DNA of 8,962 nucleotides, taken from the NCBI GenBank assembly GCA_913045415.1, contig CAJWPW010000028.1, positions 1 to 8,962 of the forward strand. Direction: 5' to 3'. The translations under genes were made by a program, and so were the position numbers. The notes under the pieces were generated by a model, which was given only the letters and a program-made list of their open reading frames with translations, was not told the origin of the DNA and searched no databases. Every line of letters starts with the position of its first letter. Position 1 is the stretch's first letter. This document shows positions 1 through 6,492 of the stretch, in pieces. The DNA comes from an uncultured Fidelibacterota bacterium (GTDB taxonomy: Bacteria; Marinisomatota; Marinisomatia; Marinisomatales; UBA1611).

Positions 1-6
1 ATCTAA
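1..6 (+). other. Possible last codons of an upstream gene (nuoH?)
   Basis: The first six bases read as one codon plus a TAA stop at 4-6, and that stop shares its last A with the nuoI ATG (TAATG). This one-base overlap fits the tight packing seen downstream. In most nuo operons the gene before nuoI is nuoH, so this could be its end, but two codons cannot prove it. Confidence 0.3.
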
Positions 7-524
7 TGGGACTTGTTATAAAATCCTATGAACCAACCTTTTGGGATAAACTTTATTTCCCTGCTTTAATCAAAGGGTTAATGGTGACGCTGCGGTATTT
101 CTTTAAAAGAAAGATCACCATTCAATATCCCGATGAGAAACATATACCCCCGGATGGATACCGTGGACTCCACCGCCTGAATAAATATGAAGATGGCCGT
201 ATTCGTTGTGTCGCCTGTGATATGTGCGCTGCAGCTTGTCCGGCTGACTGCATTGAGATTGATCCCGGCCCAGCACCTTGGGACGATGGCAAGGAACGCT
301 ATCCGGTCAAATTTGAGATTGATCTTTTAACCTGTATTTTCTGCGGTTTCTGTGAAATGGCCTGTCCGGAAGAAGCCATTGAATTGACCGAGATTTACGA
401 TTTTTCCGCTTTTACCAGGGAAGACCTTATCATCGATCGGGAGGGACTCCTGGATGTATATGAGATGACCAAAGATCAAAATTATTATTCCCGGCAAAAC
501 AAAAACAGTAAGCCCGAGATCTAG
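6..524 (+). CDS. nuoI: NADH-quinone oxidoreductase subunit I (two 4Fe-4S ferredoxin-like subunit)
   Basis: This is the ferredoxin-like subunit of complex I. It sits at the junction of peripheral and membrane arms and holds clusters N6a and N6b, which relay electrons toward N2 and quinone. The 172-aa protein has two complete cluster motifs of the form CxxCxxCxxxCP: Cys68, 71, 74, 78 and Cys110, 113, 116, 120. Before them is an N-terminal amphipathic stretch rich in aromatic and basic residues (about 10-40), typical of the part that lies on the membrane subunits. The segment RGLHRL just before the first motif is also typical of NuoI. The length is normal for bacterial NuoI. The ATG at 6 overlaps a TAA by one base, suggesting coupling to an upstream gene; no Shine-Dalgarno site can be judged because the window starts here. 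The polar C-terminal tail after residue 155 is variable in the family. Confidence 0.96.
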   Translation: MGLVIKSYEPTFWDKLYFPALIKGLMVTLRYFFKRKITIQYPDEKHIPPDGYRGLHRLNKYEDGRIRCVACDMCAAACPADCIEIDPGPAPWDDGKERYPVKFEIDLLTCIFCGFCEMACPEEAIELTEIYDFSAFTREDLIIDREGLLDVYEMTKDQNYYSRQNKNSKPEI

Positions 525-532
525 TATTAGGG

Positions 533-554
533 CAGATTTTAATTCAGATTTAAT
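533..554 (+). repeat. Short imperfect tandem repeat before nuoJ
   Basis: The 30-bp gap between nuoI and nuoJ contains CAGATTTTAATT followed directly by CAGATTTAAT, two AT-rich copies differing by small indels and ending at the nuoJ ATG. It occupies the place where a Shine-Dalgarno site would be expected, and none is visible. It may be a chance product of AT-rich sequence or of replication slippage; an unstructured AT-rich leader that helps ribosome entry is also possible. Confidence 0.4.
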
Positions 555-1058
555 ATGTCACTTTCACTCCTATTTTATATTGCTGCTTTCATCGCCGTCG
601 GGTCCGCTATCTTTGTGGTACTGAATAAAAATGCTGTCTATAGCGCCATCCTGCTGGTGGTTTGTTTTTTTTCACTTGCCATGATCTATTTGCTTCTGGA
701 AGCCTATTTTCTTGCTGTCCTGGAAATTTTCATTTATGCGGGCGCCATCATGGTTCTTTTCTTGTTTGTTGTGATGCTGCTGAACTTGGGCAAGGAGAAG
801 GCAGCACCGTATTTTATGAAATTTCAGCAGGCCACATCCCTCATGCTGGTTCTTTTATTCTTTTTTGGGATTTTCCTGATCATGATAAATGGTTCAGGAG
901 AGTTGCACCAACCTTTATCGAAATTTTCAGCAGGAAATGTCTATGCACTTGGCGAGGCACTTTTTACCAAGTTCCTGCTTCCTTTTGAGGTGGCGTCCTT
1001 GCTGTTGCTTGTTGCGTTGATTGGAACAGTCTACCTGGGCAAAAGGAAGATCTTATGA
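555..1058 (+). CDS. nuoJ: NADH-quinone oxidoreductase subunit J
   Basis: This is a membrane subunit of complex I (ND6 homologue), lying between the quinone-site end and NuoK and helping couple quinone chemistry to proton pumping. The 167-aa protein has five predicted membrane helices (about 4-22, 28-47, 53-77, 93-111 and 141-162). The diagnostic third helix, with [17 protein letters not shown] at 61-77, is the conserved segment that carries the pi-bulge in solved complexes. The C-terminal helix begins with the family-typical [13 protein letters not shown] (140-152). The length is normal. It starts 30 bp after nuoI without a clear Shine-Dalgarno site, and its TGA overlaps the nuoK ATG (ATGA). 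The 108-aa reading frame inside it in another phase is a shadow. Confidence 0.95.
   Translation: MSLSLLFYIAAFIAVGSAIFVVLNKNAVYSAILLVVCFFSLAMIYLLLEAYFLAVLEIFIYAGAIMVLFLFVVMLLNLGKEKAAPYFMKFQQATSLMLVLLFFFGIFLIMINGSGELHQPLSKFSAGNVYALGEALFTKFLLPFEVASLLLLVALIGTVYLGKRKIL
1042..1049 (+). promoter_or_regulatory. Ribosome binding site of nuoK
   Basis: AAAGGAAG lies inside the last codons of nuoJ, with the AGGA core seven bases before the ATG at 1055. It supports that start and indicates that nuoK can be initiated by coupled or independent ribosomes. Confidence 0.75.
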
Positions 1059-1360
1059 TCGTACCCCTGGAACATGTCATTGCCTTGAGCCTGGCTCTTT
1101 TTTCCATTGGTGTACTGGGTGTGCTGTTCCGTCGCAATGCCATCACGATTTTTATGTCCATCGAACTCATGCTGAATGCAGTCAACCTGGCATTGGTCGG
1201 TTTCTCAAGATACTATAACAGTGTCGATGGGCAGGTATTTGTTTTTCTCGTGATGGCCCTGGCTGCAGCGGAGGTTGCCGTAGGCTTGGCGATTATTATT
1301 GCCCTCTACCGCAATCGCCAAACTGTCAATATTGATGAAATTAATTTGATGAAAAATTGA
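1055..1360 (+). CDS. nuoK: NADH-quinone oxidoreductase subunit K
   Basis: This is a small membrane subunit of complex I (ND4L homologue), next to NuoJ and NuoN, forming part of the charged axis that crosses the membrane arm. The 101-aa protein has three helices (about 5-24, 29-50 and 60-84). Both buried acidic residues of the family are present: Glu37 in [11 protein letters not shown] and Glu73 in [10 protein letters not shown], matching Glu36 and Glu72 of the E. coli protein. The length is standard. The ATG overlaps the nuoJ stop by four bases (ATGA) with a good AAAGGAAG site upstream, and its own TGA shares one base with the next ATG (TGATG). Confidence 0.96.
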   Translation: MIVPLEHVIALSLALFSIGVLGVLFRRNAITIFMSIELMLNAVNLALVGFSRYYNSVDGQVFVFLVMALAAAEVAVGLAIIIALYRNRQTVNIDEINLMKN

Positions 1361-2856
1361 TGGAAACAATTGTTTCAATAAAACCCTTACTTGCGGTTCT
1401 TGTCTCTTCCATTGGCGCTTTATTCATCATCGCTGCGGGGAAAAATCCGAACCTGCGGGAATCCTGGTCCATCATTGTCGGCGTATTGAAACTGTTGATC
1501 GTATTATCCATGATTCCAACTGTGGTTTATGACCATCAAATCATTGAATATTCATTATTCAATCTTCTCCCAGGGATTGAAATTGGTTTCAGGGTTGATG
1601 CGTTCGGGCTCCTGTTTGCCATGGGCGCTTCCATACTTTGGATTGCAACATCGTTTTATTCAATCGGCTACATGCGCTCTACGAATGAAAATTCACAGAC
1701 TCGATATTACACCTGTTTTGCTGTGTCTCTTTCAATGACAATTGGCGTTGCCTTTTCGGCGAACCTGTTTACCATGTTTTTATTTTATGAGGGGTTGACA
1801 TTGATCACCTATCCACTGGTTGCCCATAAGGAGACACCGGAAGCGAAAAAAGGCGCCAGGAAATATGTGATTTACCTGCTGGGTGCTGCCAAGACTTTTA
1901 TCGTTGCAGGGATCATACTTACCTACAATCTTGCCGGCACCTTGGAGTTCTCAAAATCAGGGATATTCCCTACGCTGGTGCAATCTGCCCATCCGAACCT
2001 TCTTTATTTAATATTCACCCTCTTTCTATTTGGATTCGCCAAATGTGCCATTATGCCTTTTCACAGTTGGCTCCCGGCAGCAATGGTGGCGCCTACACCG
2101 GTCAGTGCCCTTTTGCACGCTGTAGCAGTGGTCAAGACTGGCGTTTTTACGGTGCTCCGTGTGGTTTTATTCATTTTTGGTGCGGACCTCATGATGAAGA
2201 TTGGTGTAGATGTTTTTGCAATCACTTTTGCCTCCTTAACCATCATTATCGCCTCTCTAATGGCCTTAAGCAGGGATAACCTGAAAGCGCGGCTGGCTTT
2301 TTCAACCATCAGCCAGCTCTCCTATATAATCCTGGGGGTGGTTTTGCTGACGCCCAGTGCAATGATAGGCGGTATCATCCACATCACCAATCACGCATTT
2401 TCAAAGATCACACTTTTCTTCTGTGCCGGTTCCATTTATGTCTCTACCCATAAGACGGAGGTTAGCCAGTTGAACGGCATTGGGAAAAAAATGCCCTGGA
2501 CCATGACCGCCTTCACCATTGCTACATTGAGTATGATCGGTGTTCCGCCGGCATCAGGATTTATCACAAAGTGGTACCTGGTCATTGGCTCCCTGGAAAG
2601 ACATAATATGGCGGTACTAGCTGTATTATTGGCAAGTTCCTTTTTGAATGCAGCCTATTTTATCCCCATCGTTTATAAGGCATTTTTTAAGACGGAAGAT
2701 TCTGAAATCACGCAGGAACTCAAATCTCATGAAAACGCTGTGATTAAAGAAATCCCCTTCATGGTAGTTCCTCTTACCTTAACTGCCATCGTGAGTGTGG
2801 TTCTGGGTTTGTATCCAGATTTTATTGTAAAAATAGCAGAGAGTGTTATTCGATGA
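1360..2856 (+). CDS. First antiporter-like subunit, NuoL/MrpD/HyfD-type (no lateral helix)
   Basis: This belongs to the proton-conducting antiporter family (proton_antipo_M: NuoL/M/N, MrpA/D, HyfB/D/F) and is predicted to be a membrane-arm ion pump unit. The 498-aa protein has about 14 membrane helices. It keeps the pump residues: Glu144 in FYEGLTL (TM5), Lys228 in GFAKCAIMPFHSWLP (broken TM7, with His235), His253 and Lys259 in LLHAVAVVKTG (TM8), and Lys404 in ASGFITKWYL (TM12). It sits in the nuoL slot after nuoK but stops about 100 residues short of a classical NuoL: nothing resembling the amphipathic lateral helix plus terminal anchor follows TM14. By length and motifs it is closer to MrpD or HyfD than to NuoL. 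I chose the ATG at 1360 (TGATG overlap with nuoK); a TTG three bases upstream would add one residue. No clear ribosome site is visible, so translation is probably coupled. Confidence 0.85.
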   Translation: METIVSIKPLLAVLVSSIGALFIIAAGKNPNLRESWSIIVGVLKLLIVLSMIPTVVYDHQIIEYSLFNLLPGIEIGFRVDAFGLLFAMGASILWIATSFYSIGYMRSTNENSQTRYYTCFAVSLSMTIGVAFSANLFTMFLFYEGLTLITYPLVAHKETPEAKKGARKYVIYLLGAAKTFIVAGIILTYNLAGTLEFSKSGIFPTLVQSAHPNLLYLIFTLFLFGFAKCAIMPFHSWLPAAMVAPTPVSALLHAVAVVKTGVFTVLRVVLFIFGADLMMKIGVDVFAITFASLTIIIASLMALSRDNLKARLAFSTISQLSYIILGVVLLTPSAMIGGIIHITNHAFSKITLFFCAGSIYVSTHKTEVSQLNGIGKKMPWTMTAFTIATLSMIGVPPASGFITKWYLVIGSLERHNMAVLAVLLASSFLNAAYFIPIVYKAFFKTEDSEITQELKSHENAVIKEIPFMVVPLTLTAIVSVVLGLYPDFIVKIAESVIR

Positions 2857-3098
2857 ATTTGATTGAGATCATAGACAAGCTACGCACGCAGAAAGTCAAG
2901 AAATTTGCTTATGGATTATTGGTTTTACTGATTCTGGTGGATTTTATTATTCCCCGCCATGAGATTCACTTTTTTGGAGACAAGATCCCGGGATTCTGGT
3001 CTGTATTTGGATTGATCTCTTGTGCGCTGATTATCGTAGTATCAAAATGGATAGGTCAACTTTGGCTGATGCAGGATGAGGATTATTATGATAAGTGA
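2853..3098 (+). CDS. Small two-helix membrane protein of unknown function
   Basis: I do not recognise a named family. The 81-aa product has a basic N-terminus (Lys9, Arg11, Lys14, Lys16, Lys17), a first hydrophobic helix at about 18-33, a short polar loop with His and charged residues (34-46), a second helix at about 47-68, and an acidic, aromatic tail ending DEDYYDK. The positive-inside rule predicts the N-terminus in the cytoplasm and a hairpin topology with both ends inside. It is real by context: its ATG overlaps the previous stop (ATGA), its end overlaps the next gene by 11 bp, and it lies between two antiporter-like subunits. A small accessory or assembly subunit joining or spacing these pump units is the natural inference. 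It shows no visible MrpB, E, F or G signature. The ribosome site is weak (GAGAG at 2839-2843). Confidence 0.8.
   Translation: MNLIEIIDKLRTQKVKKFAYGLLVLLILVDFIIPRHEIHFFGDKIPGFWSVFGLISCALIIVVSKWIGQLWLMQDEDYYDK
3078..3082 (+). promoter_or_regulatory. Ribosome binding site deciding the start at 3088
   Basis: GAGGA is five bases before the ATG at 3088, within the end of the small upstream gene. The alternative ATG at 3076 in the same frame would put this site inside the coding region and has only an AGG directly abutting it, so 3088 is preferred. Confidence 0.65.
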
Positions 3099-4887
3099 AA
3101 TTTTCAATATTGAATTTTTTCATCCGTCAGCATACTATATCATAGGCGGGCTCCTGATTCCTTTACTCAAAGGTCGAATCAAGCAGGGGTTTATGCTTTT
3201 ACTCACTCTCCTGGCTTTTTTCGCTGTTGTAAACATGCCCCTTGGTGTTTATGGTATTTATGAGTTTTTGAGTTGGGAGTTAACCTTTGGCCATGTAGAT
3301 AAATTAAGCAAGGTCTTTGCCTATATATTCACTATCATGGGTGTGATTGGGGTCATTTATTCCATCCATGTAAAAAATGACGGTGAACACCTTGCTGCTT
3401 TTTATTATATCGGAGGGTCCCTGGGTGTCACCTTTGCAGGCGATTTCCTCACATTATTCCTTTTCTGGGAAATCATGGCCTTTTCTTCAGTGTTCCTGGT
3501 TTGGTACCGGAAAATTCCATCTTCTGTTGATTCAGGATTCAGGTATCTCTTATGGCATGTAGTTGGTGGTCTTATCCTATTTGCCGGGATTATGATCCAA
3601 TATTCGGTAAGTGGTGATTTATCCATCCAGTATTTGCCTTTTCACGGCTGGTGGCCAACGGACCTTCAAAGTTTCGCAACCTTTTTGATTATGATTGGGT
3701 TTATTGTAAATGCTGCGGTGCCGCCGCTCGGTGCCTGGCTTCCTGATGCCTATCCTGCCGCTACGGTTACTGGTGCAGTATTCATGAGTGCTTTCACCAC
3801 TAAAACCGCTGTTTATGCCTTGATCCGTGTCTGTGCAGGATCAGAGATCCTGATCGTCCTGGGTGTTGTCATGGCGATTTACGGTGTTGTTTATGCCGTA
3901 TTGGAGAATGATGTCCGCAGACTGCTGGCCTACCACATTATCAGTCAGGTCGGTTATATGGTGGCCGGTGTTGGACTGGGAACCCAGATGGCGATCAACG
4001 GTGTGGTAGCCCATGCTTTTTGCCATATCCTGTATAAATCACTCCTCTTTATGGGCACAGGTTCGGTGCTGTATGCAACAGGAACGGCAAAGTTGTCGGA
4101 ACTGGGTGGACTTTATAGAACCATGCCCAGGACAATGATCTATACAATCATTGGCGGTCTTGCCATTTCCGCATTTCCATTGTTCAGCGGTTTTGTGAGT
4201 AAATCCATGACAGTTGCAGCTTTCGGCGAGGAACATTATATGTGGGCGTTCATGGGCCTCATGTTGGCTTCTGCAGGCACATTTCTTCATACCGGTTTAA
4301 AGGTGCCCTATTTCATCTGGTTCGGGAAGGACCGGGGCATTAAAGCGCAGGAGCCTCCGTGGAATATGGAACTGGCCATGATCATCGGGTCCATCTTTTG
4401 TATTGGACTGGGGATTTTCTATAAACCTCTTTACGCGCTACTGCCTTATACCGTTCATTTTGAACCCTATACGGCATATCATACCTGGGAGACTTTGCAG
4501 ATATTATTATTCACACAGCTTGGTTTTTTCCTGCTCCTGAAAAAGCTCTGGTGTGAGAACACGATCAGTATGGATACAGACTGGTTTCCGAGAAAGGGTG
4601 CCAAAGTCTTCATGTGGTTTATCAATAAACCGCTGGCCAGTTTAGAGGTCAATATCATCGGTGAGGTTTACGAGTTTATTGTACAAAAACCTATTTTACG
4701 CATGGCCAGATGGTTTAAGTGGGTAGATACATTTATAGTGGATAGTACCTTTAGCAAACTTGCAAACTTGACCCTTTTGTGGAGCAGAAAGCTGCAAGCG
4801 ATCCAGAGTGGTCAAATTCAACATTATGCCATGATCATGGTTGCGGGAGTCCTGACACTGATTCTTATTGGGATCATATTACCGTAA
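3088..4887 (+). CDS. Second antiporter-like subunit, MrpD-like with NuoL-style C-terminal arm
   Basis: This is a 599-aa membrane protein of the NuoL/MrpD antiporter family, usually annotated as Na+/H+ antiporter subunit D, and probably a pump unit of this complex I. Visible pump residues are Glu128 in FLFWEIMAF (TM5), Lys239 in AFTTKTAVYALIR (TM8), His309, His313 and Lys317 in HAFCHILYKSLLF, and Lys372 in SGFVSKSM (TM12). At TM7 the usual Lys is Asn208 (FIVNAAVPPLGAWLPDAYP), and the His before AWLP is Gly214. After a helix near 470-486 comes a linker of about 90 residues (DTDWFPRKG, then aromatic and basic amphipathic segments) and a last helix at about 580-597 preceded by QSGQIQHYAM, like the NuoL lateral helix and anchor. 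The start at 3088 has a GAGGA site; a start at 3076 would add four residues. Whether ions moved are H+ or Na+ cannot be read here. Confidence 0.85.
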   Translation: MISEIFNIEFFHPSAYYIIGGLLIPLLKGRIKQGFMLLLTLLAFFAVVNMPLGVYGIYEFLSWELTFGHVDKLSKVFAYIFTIMGVIGVIYSIHVKNDGEHLAAFYYIGGSLGVTFAGDFLTLFLFWEIMAFSSVFLVWYRKIPSSVDSGFRYLLWHVVGGLILFAGIMIQYSVSGDLSIQYLPFHGWWPTDLQSFATFLIMIGFIVNAAVPPLGAWLPDAYPAATVTGAVFMSAFTTKTAVYALIRVCAGSEILIVLGVVMAIYGVVYAVLENDVRRLLAYHIISQVGYMVAGVGLGTQMAINGVVAHAFCHILYKSLLFMGTGSVLYATGTAKLSELGGLYRTMPRTMIYTIIGGLAISAFPLFSGFVSKSMTVAAFGEEHYMWAFMGLMLASAGTFLHTGLKVPYFIWFGKDRGIKAQEPPWNMELAMIIGSIFCIGLGIFYKPLYALLPYTVHFEPYTAYHTWETLQILLFTQLGFFLLLKKLWCENTISMDTDWFPRKGAKVFMWFINKPLASLEVNIIGEVYEFIVQKPILRMARWFKWVDTFIVDSTFSKLANLTLLWSRKLQAIQSGQIQHYAMIMVAGVLTLILIGIILP

Positions 4888-4891
4888 AGGA
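4887..4891 (+). promoter_or_regulatory. Ribosome binding site of nuoM
   Basis: AAGGA sits directly after the previous stop codon and four bases before the ATG at 4896. It supports 4896 rather than the far-upstream in-frame ATG at 4779, which would overlap the preceding gene by more than 100 bp and add 39 hydrophilic residues unlike NuoM. Confidence 0.7.
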
Positions 4892-4895
4892 AAAG

Positions 4896-6461
4896 ATGGA
4901 AAATATACTTTTAAACAGTCTCGATTTTCCGGTATTAACGGTAACCACATTTTTACCACTGACTGGGGCTTTGCTGATACTTTTTATTCGGAATGAAGTA
5001 TGGATCAAATGGCTGGCTCTAGCGACTACGGTTGCAACATTTATTTTTTCCATCCCTATTTACACGCACTTTGATAAGGCAACTTATAAAATGCAGTTTG
5101 TTGAGATCCATCAGTGGATACCCGCATGGAATATAAACTACAAGGTAGGTGTTGACGGTATTAGTGTGTTATTCATCATTCTGGTAACGATTTTAAACAT
5201 ACTTTGTGTGTTGGTATCTTGGAAAGCAATTCAGAGTAAAACAAAGGCGTTTTTTATATCTCTTTTGATCATGGAAACAGCCATGATGGGTGTTTTTGTT
5301 TCCTTGAATATTTTTCTTTTTTATCTCTTTTGGGAGCTGACACTGATTCCCATGTTTCTGCTCATCGGGGTTTGGGGTGGTTCCAACCGGATCTACGCCA
5401 CAATAAAATTTGTCCTTTTTACCCTGGCGGGAAGTGTCCTGATGCTGGTGGGGATCATTGTCCTGTATTATGCCGGGGGGAAAACATACGATATTCTGGA
5501 ACTGTCCAATGGGAACTATCCACCTCATCTTCAAGTATGGTTATTCTTGGCATTTTTTGCCGCCTTTGCAGTGAAGATGCCCATGTTCCCGGTCCATACC
5601 TGGCTGCCGGATGCCCATACAGAAGCACCCACTGCCGGGAGCGTCATCCTGGCCGGTGTTTTGCTAAAGATGGGTGCCTACGGTTTTTTAAGATTTTCTT
5701 TCCCCATGTTTCCATACGCGGTGAAGTTGTTTTTTATCCCGTTGCTGGCCCTATCCGTAACGGCAATTATCTACGGCGCATATGTAACTCTGATGCAAAA
5801 GGATATGAAAAGATTAATCGCCTATTCCAGCGTCAGCCATATGGGGTTCGTTACACTGGGGATCTTTTGTCTGAACCAAAATGGGATTGAGGGTGGCATA
5901 CTGCAGATGATAAATCATGGTATTATCACGGGTGCACTCTTTCTTTGTGTTGGAATGATCTATGAGCGGACCCATACAAGGATGATTGAGGACTATGGCG
6001 GACTGTTCAAGACCGTTCCAATTTATATTGTTTTTTTTACGATCTTTTCGCTTGCCGCTATTGGTTTTCCCGGCATGAATGGGTTTATTGGAGAATTCCT
6101 GATCATCAGCGGGGCATTTAAGGCAAATATGGTCATCGCTGCCTTTTCCATTCTTGGTGTGATCCTTGGCGCGTCTTACATGGTCTGGCTGTATTATCGT
6201 GTTGCGCTAAATGAAATAAACCCCAATACAAAGGCCCAACTCACGGACCTGGATTTAAGAGAAATTGCGACCCTTTTACCGCTTGTTATTTTGGTATTCC
6301 TGATCGGGCTGCAACCGGAAGTTCTGTTGAGTTATATGCATGTTTCAGTCGAACATCTACTCGAAAGGATTCATGCAACCTTACCTATTGAAAACCTTCC
6401 AATGTATGATTCAATGGCCTCATTTGCACAGTATTTTAAGGAAATTATTGGATGGACATAA
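4896..6461 (+). CDS. nuoM: NADH-quinone oxidoreductase subunit M
   Basis: This is the antiporter-like proton-pumping subunit of complex I (ND4 homologue). The 521-aa protein has about 14 helices and all the expected charged residues: Glu147 in LFWELTLIPMF (TM5), Lys227 in FAVKMPMFPVHTWLPDAH (TM7), Lys258 in GVLLKMGAYGFLR (TM8), and Glu400 in NGFIGEFLI (TM12). The Glu rather than Lys at TM12 is the mark of NuoM, compared with NuoL, NuoN and the two antiporter genes upstream. MKRLIAYSSVSHMGF (304-318) is also conserved. A soluble tail of about 40 residues after the last helix (from about 480) is a little longer than in many homologues. It starts 8 bp after the preceding stop with an AAGGA site and ends 31 bp before nuoN. 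Confidence 0.96.
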   Translation: MENILLNSLDFPVLTVTTFLPLTGALLILFIRNEVWIKWLALATTVATFIFSIPIYTHFDKATYKMQFVEIHQWIPAWNINYKVGVDGISVLFIILVTILNILCVLVSWKAIQSKTKAFFISLLIMETAMMGVFVSLNIFLFYLFWELTLIPMFLLIGVWGGSNRIYATIKFVLFTLAGSVLMLVGIIVLYYAGGKTYDILELSNGNYPPHLQVWLFLAFFAAFAVKMPMFPVHTWLPDAHTEAPTAGSVILAGVLLKMGAYGFLRFSFPMFPYAVKLFFIPLLALSVTAIIYGAYVTLMQKDMKRLIAYSSVSHMGFVTLGIFCLNQNGIEGGILQMINHGIITGALFLCVGMIYERTHTRMIEDYGGLFKTVPIYIVFFTIFSLAAIGFPGMNGFIGEFLIISGAFKANMVIAAFSILGVILGASYMVWLYYRVALNEINPNTKAQLTDLDLREIATLLPLVILVFLIGLQPEVLLSYMHVSVEHLLERIHATLPIENLPMYDSMASFAQYFKEIIGWT

Positions 6462-6492
6462 ATTTCCAAATTGTAACGGATGCGGTGATCCT

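Noticed and set aside
1357..1359. TTG as the start of the first antiporter-like gene
   Set aside because: An ATG follows immediately at 1360 and makes the common TGATG coupling; the choice changes the protein by only one residue.
3076..3087. ATG 3076 as the start of the second antiporter-like gene
   Set aside because: No suitably spaced ribosome site; ATG 3088 has GAGGA five bases upstream and reduces the overlap to 11 bp.
1360..4887. A full Mrp Na+/H+ antiporter operon inserted in the nuo cluster
   Set aside because: Only MrpD-type antiporter proteins are present; no MrpB, C, E, F or G-like genes are seen, and nuoM and nuoN follow directly, so an enlarged complex I is the simpler reading.
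4779..4895. N-terminal extension of nuoM from an upstream in-frame ATG
   Set aside because: It lies inside the preceding antiporter gene, gives 39 hydrophilic residues with no likeness to NuoM, and a proper AAGGA site precedes the ATG at 4896.
5193..5534. 113-codon antisense reading frame inside nuoM, and other antisense or out-of-phase frames
   Set aside because: These mirror hydrophobic coding sequence on the other strand or phase, show no domain, no ribosome site and low-complexity composition; they are shadows of the nuo genes.
6340..6492. N-terminal extension of nuoN from an upstream in-frame ATG
   Set aside because: It overlaps nuoM coding sequence by 122 bp and adds 51 residues unlike any NuoN start; ATG 6493 gives the typical N-terminus.
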